Positions 6,152-7,758 of a stretch of 7,758 nt of DNA are shown here, piece after piece (positions within the stretch are counted from its first letter, which is position 1; each line of letters begins with the position of its first letter). The notes under the pieces were generated by a model that was not told where the DNA came from, searched no databases, and saw nothing but the letters and a program-made list of their open reading frames with translations. The stretch is from Bacteroidota bacterium (GTDB lineage Bacteria > Bacteroidota > Bacteroidia > Chitinophagales > UBA10324), in contig DMRR01000156.1 of assembly GCA_003455275.1 (NCBI GenBank), forward strand, positions 1 to 7,758. Direction: 5' to 3'. Made by a program: the position numbers and the translations under genes.

Positions 6152-6991
6152 TTGTTACAAAAGCTGCCAATTAAAATTTTTATCTGGCTGAGTTTTCTTC
6201 CGGCTTCATCGTTTGCACAGCGATACAATTTCGGAACATGGCTCGGAGGCAGTACTTATTTCGGCGACTTAAACACAAACACCAGTTTTAAATACACACG
6301 ACCTGCTGGCGGTCTTTATGTCCGTTACAATTTCGACACACGGATTTGCGCTAAAGCCTCTTTCTCCTATGGTGGAGTTAAGGGAATGGATTCTGCTTCT
6401 GATAATTATTATCAGCAACAACGCAACCTCAGTTTCTATTCAAGCATTTGGGAAATTTCAGCACAGGGAGAATTCAACTTTATGGATTACTCTTCTTCAA
6501 AATCAAATATGTTTTATACTCCCTATTTTTTACTTGGCGCCGGAATATTTGGTTTTGACCCACATGCAGTTTATGGAAATGCTTCCTATCGTCTTCAGCC
6601 AATTGGAACTGAAGGGCAAGGCTACCCCGAATATCCAACTGCTGCCAAATACAAACTCACAAAACCATTCATAGTTGTTGGAGGCGGATTCAAACTTCGT
6701 GTGACCAAAACTTTCAGCATGTTTGGCGAAGCAGCAGTAAGAAAAACTTATACGGATTACCTTGATGATGATGGTGGTTTATATCCCGACCATCTTGTAC
6801 TATATAATGAAGCCGGACCACTTGCAGTAAATCTTTCTGACCGCTCATTAGAACTTGGCGGGCAACCTGTAGGAGCTGCCGGAAAATATCGTGCTGATAA
6901 CAAGCGCGACGATTATTTCTTTTTCGGAATCGGAGTTTCTTATACAATCAATACTTACAAGTGTCCGTTCCTTTACAAGGATGATTATTAG
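6152..6991 (+). CDS. DUF6089-type outer-membrane beta-barrel protein
   Basis: The 279-residue protein starts at TTG 6152; the frame is open upstream only to a stop at 6089 and holds no ATG there. The TTG gives a clean signal peptide, hydrophobic core then SFA|Q with cleavage after residue 22, which supports it. The mature part begins as these Bacteroidota proteins do, with LGGSTYFGDLN (31-41) and PAGGLYVRYNF (51-61). It continues with QQRNLSFYSSIWEISAQGEFNF (89-110), TPYFLLGAGIFGF (123-135), LQPIGTEGQG (148-157), GGGFKLRV (177-184) and RKTYTDYLDD (197-206). It ends in alternating strands, FFFGIGVSYTI, before a short KCPFLYKDDY tail. Alternating hydrophobic residues and Gly/Tyr-rich strands indicate an outer-membrane barrel. 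No function is established for the family. It is divergent from the T9SS-exported protein, but a joint role is only a possibility. Confidence 0.85.
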   Translation: MLQKLPIKIFIWLSFLPASSFAQRYNFGTWLGGSTYFGDLNTNTSFKYTRPAGGLYVRYNFDTRICAKASFSYGGVKGMDSASDNYYQQQRNLSFYSSIWEISAQGEFNFMDYSSSKSNMFYTPYFLLGAGIFGFDPHAVYGNASYRLQPIGTEGQGYPEYPTAAKYKLTKPFIVVGGGFKLRVTKTFSMFGEAAVRKTYTDYLDDDGGLYPDHLVLYNEAGPLAVNLSDRSLELGGQPVGAAGKYRADNKRDDYFFFGIGVSYTINTYKCPFLYKDDY

Positions 6992-6992
6992 A

Positions 6993-7008
6993 GAAAGAAT
7001 TTTCTTTC
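6993..7008. repeat. AT-rich 7-2-7 inverted repeat after the DUF6089 stop codon
   Basis: GAAAGAA (6993-6999) and TTCTTTC (7002-7008) form a perfect inverted repeat around TT, starting two bases after the stop codon and ending 19 bases before the -33 box of the carA promoter. It could be a weak terminator hairpin (about 5-6 bp usable stem) or an operator. The sequence does not decide, and low complexity makes chance plausible. Confidence 0.35.
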
Positions 7009-7027
7009 CACAACTCTCTCACGCTTC

Positions 7028-7057
7028 TTTGACGCACTCGTTTCATTTTTACATTTG
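7028..7057 (+). promoter_or_regulatory. Strong Bacteroidota-type promoter of carA
   Basis: TTTG at 7028-7031 (-33 box), an 18-base spacer, then TACATTTG at 7050-7057 (-7 box) matches the known Bacteroidota arrangement TTG-N17-23-TAnnTTTG. Transcription would begin near 7061-7064, leaving a leader of about 25 bases before the TTG start at 7088. This is the only site in the window with both boxes at proper spacing. No attenuator or riboswitch fits in so short a leader. Confidence 0.65.
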
Positions 7058-7087
7058 CGCGGCTCTTGAAAATCAGCCAAACCTACA

Positions 7088-7758
7088 TTGAAAATACCTG
7101 CAGTTTTATTGCTTGAAGATGGAACCGCCTTCCATGGATTTGCAGGCGGAAAAATAGGAACCGCCACCGGAGAAATTTGTTTCAATACAGGAATGACCGG
7201 CTACCAGGAAATTTTTACTGACCCAAGTTACTTCGGACAAATATTAGTTGCCACACACGAACACATCGGCAACTACGGAATTCGTGAGAGTGATGTAGAA
7301 AGCGAGAGCATAAAGATTGCAGGACTCGTTTGCCGCAGTTTTAATATCAACTACTCTCGCAAACTCGCTGACAAAAACATTGAAGAATATTTTCTCGAAC
7401 AAAATAAAGTTGCCATCACCGGGGTAGATACAAGAGCAGTTGTTCGCCACATCCGCAGCAAGGGCGCAATGAATTGCATCATCAGCAGCGAAACAACTGA
7501 CATTGAAGTTCTGAAAAAGAAACTGAATGAAGTTCCTTCAATGGCAGGTTTGGAATTGAGTTCGCAGGTGAGCACAAAAACTGCTTACACCGTTGGTGAC
7601 GAAAACGCTCCGCTGAAAGTTGCTGTGCTGGATTTGGGAGTGAAGAAAAATATTATCCGCTGCATGAATGAGCGTGGAATTTTTGTGAAAGTGTTTCCTG
7701 CAAAAACTTCGTTGAAGGAAATGAGCGCCTTCAATCCTGACGGATATTTTATTTCAAA
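7088..7758 (+). CDS. carA: Carbamoyl-phosphate synthase small subunit, 3' end outside window
   Basis: The frame is open from a stop at 7067 to the window end and gives 223 residues of CarA, the glutamine-hydrolysing subunit. It feeds ammonia to CarB for carbamoyl phosphate, used in pyrimidine and arginine synthesis in the cytoplasm. The start is TTG 7088, the only start codon between the upstream stop and the conserved N-terminus (KIPAVLLLEDGTAFHG). The CPSase small-chain N-terminal domain is clear: GEICFNTGMTGYQEIFTDPS (28-47), HIGNYG (59-64), and the TGVDTRAVVRHIR motif near 7417-7455. The class I glutamine amidotransferase domain begins at LKVAVLDLGVKKNI (176-189); its catalytic Cys and His lie beyond the window. 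A good promoter sits just upstream, so the gene is probably transcribed independently of the DUF6089 gene. Identification is secure. Confidence 0.96.
   Translation, partial: MKIPAVLLLEDGTAFHGFAGGKIGTATGEICFNTGMTGYQEIFTDPSYFGQILVATHEHIGNYGIRESDVESESIKIAGLVCRSFNINYSRKLADKNIEEYFLEQNKVAITGVDTRAVVRHIRSKGAMNCIISSETTDIEVLKKKLNEVPSMAGLELSSQVSTKTAYTVGDENAPLKVAVLDLGVKKNIIRCMNERGIFVKVFPAKTSLKEMSAFNPDGYFIS

Noticed and set aside
6318..6674. 118-codon open frame inside the DUF6089 gene, same strand, other frame
   Set aside because: The overlapping frame has the conserved outer-membrane protein motifs throughout, so this one is spurious.

Overview
The window comes from a member of the Bacteroidota (Bacteroidetes), probably an uncultured lineage of moderate to low GC. 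Supporting signs are a secreted protein ending in a type IX secretion (T9SS) sorting domain, an outer-membrane beta-barrel protein of the Bacteroidota-restricted DUF6089 type, several TAnnTTTG -7 promoter elements, and start codons without Shine-Dalgarno sequences. It holds seven real genes, two of them cut by the window edges. No RNA gene, insertion sequence, phage gene, CRISPR array or defence system is visible.

Positions 1-2488 (+ strand) look like the end of a surface-glycan cluster. It contains the C-terminal half of an asparagine synthase (AsnB-like), then a DPM1/GtrB-like family 2 glycosyltransferase with two C-terminal membrane helices, then a SAM-dependent methyltransferase whose GTG start lies inside the end of the glycosyltransferase gene. 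These fit polyprenyl-linked sugar transfer and modification of a polysaccharide, but the polymer cannot be identified here.

Positions 2569-4019 (+) hold a DUF1801 protein and, 32 bases later, an inward-rectifier (Kir/KirBac) potassium channel. A 9-bp hairpin over the channel's stop codon separates it from the convergent gene that follows.

Positions 4055-5926 (- strand) encode the most interesting protein: signal peptide, three Cys-paired PKD-like repeats, a dockerin-like pair of calcium loops, a cohesin-like beta-domain and a T9SS sorting domain, all in one chain. A 225-base divergent intergenic region leads to the DUF6089 outer-membrane protein (+, 6152-6991). After a short gap with a very good Bacteroidota promoter comes carA (+, from 7088, running off the end), the small subunit of carbamoyl-phosphate synthase, with a TTG start.

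The window is mostly ordinary accessory and housekeeping material. I see no convincing previously undescribed multi-gene system. The points most worth a second look are the domain architecture of the secreted protein, the -7 elements lying almost on top of start codons, the altered SAM-binding motif of the methyltransferase, and the frequent non-ATG starts.
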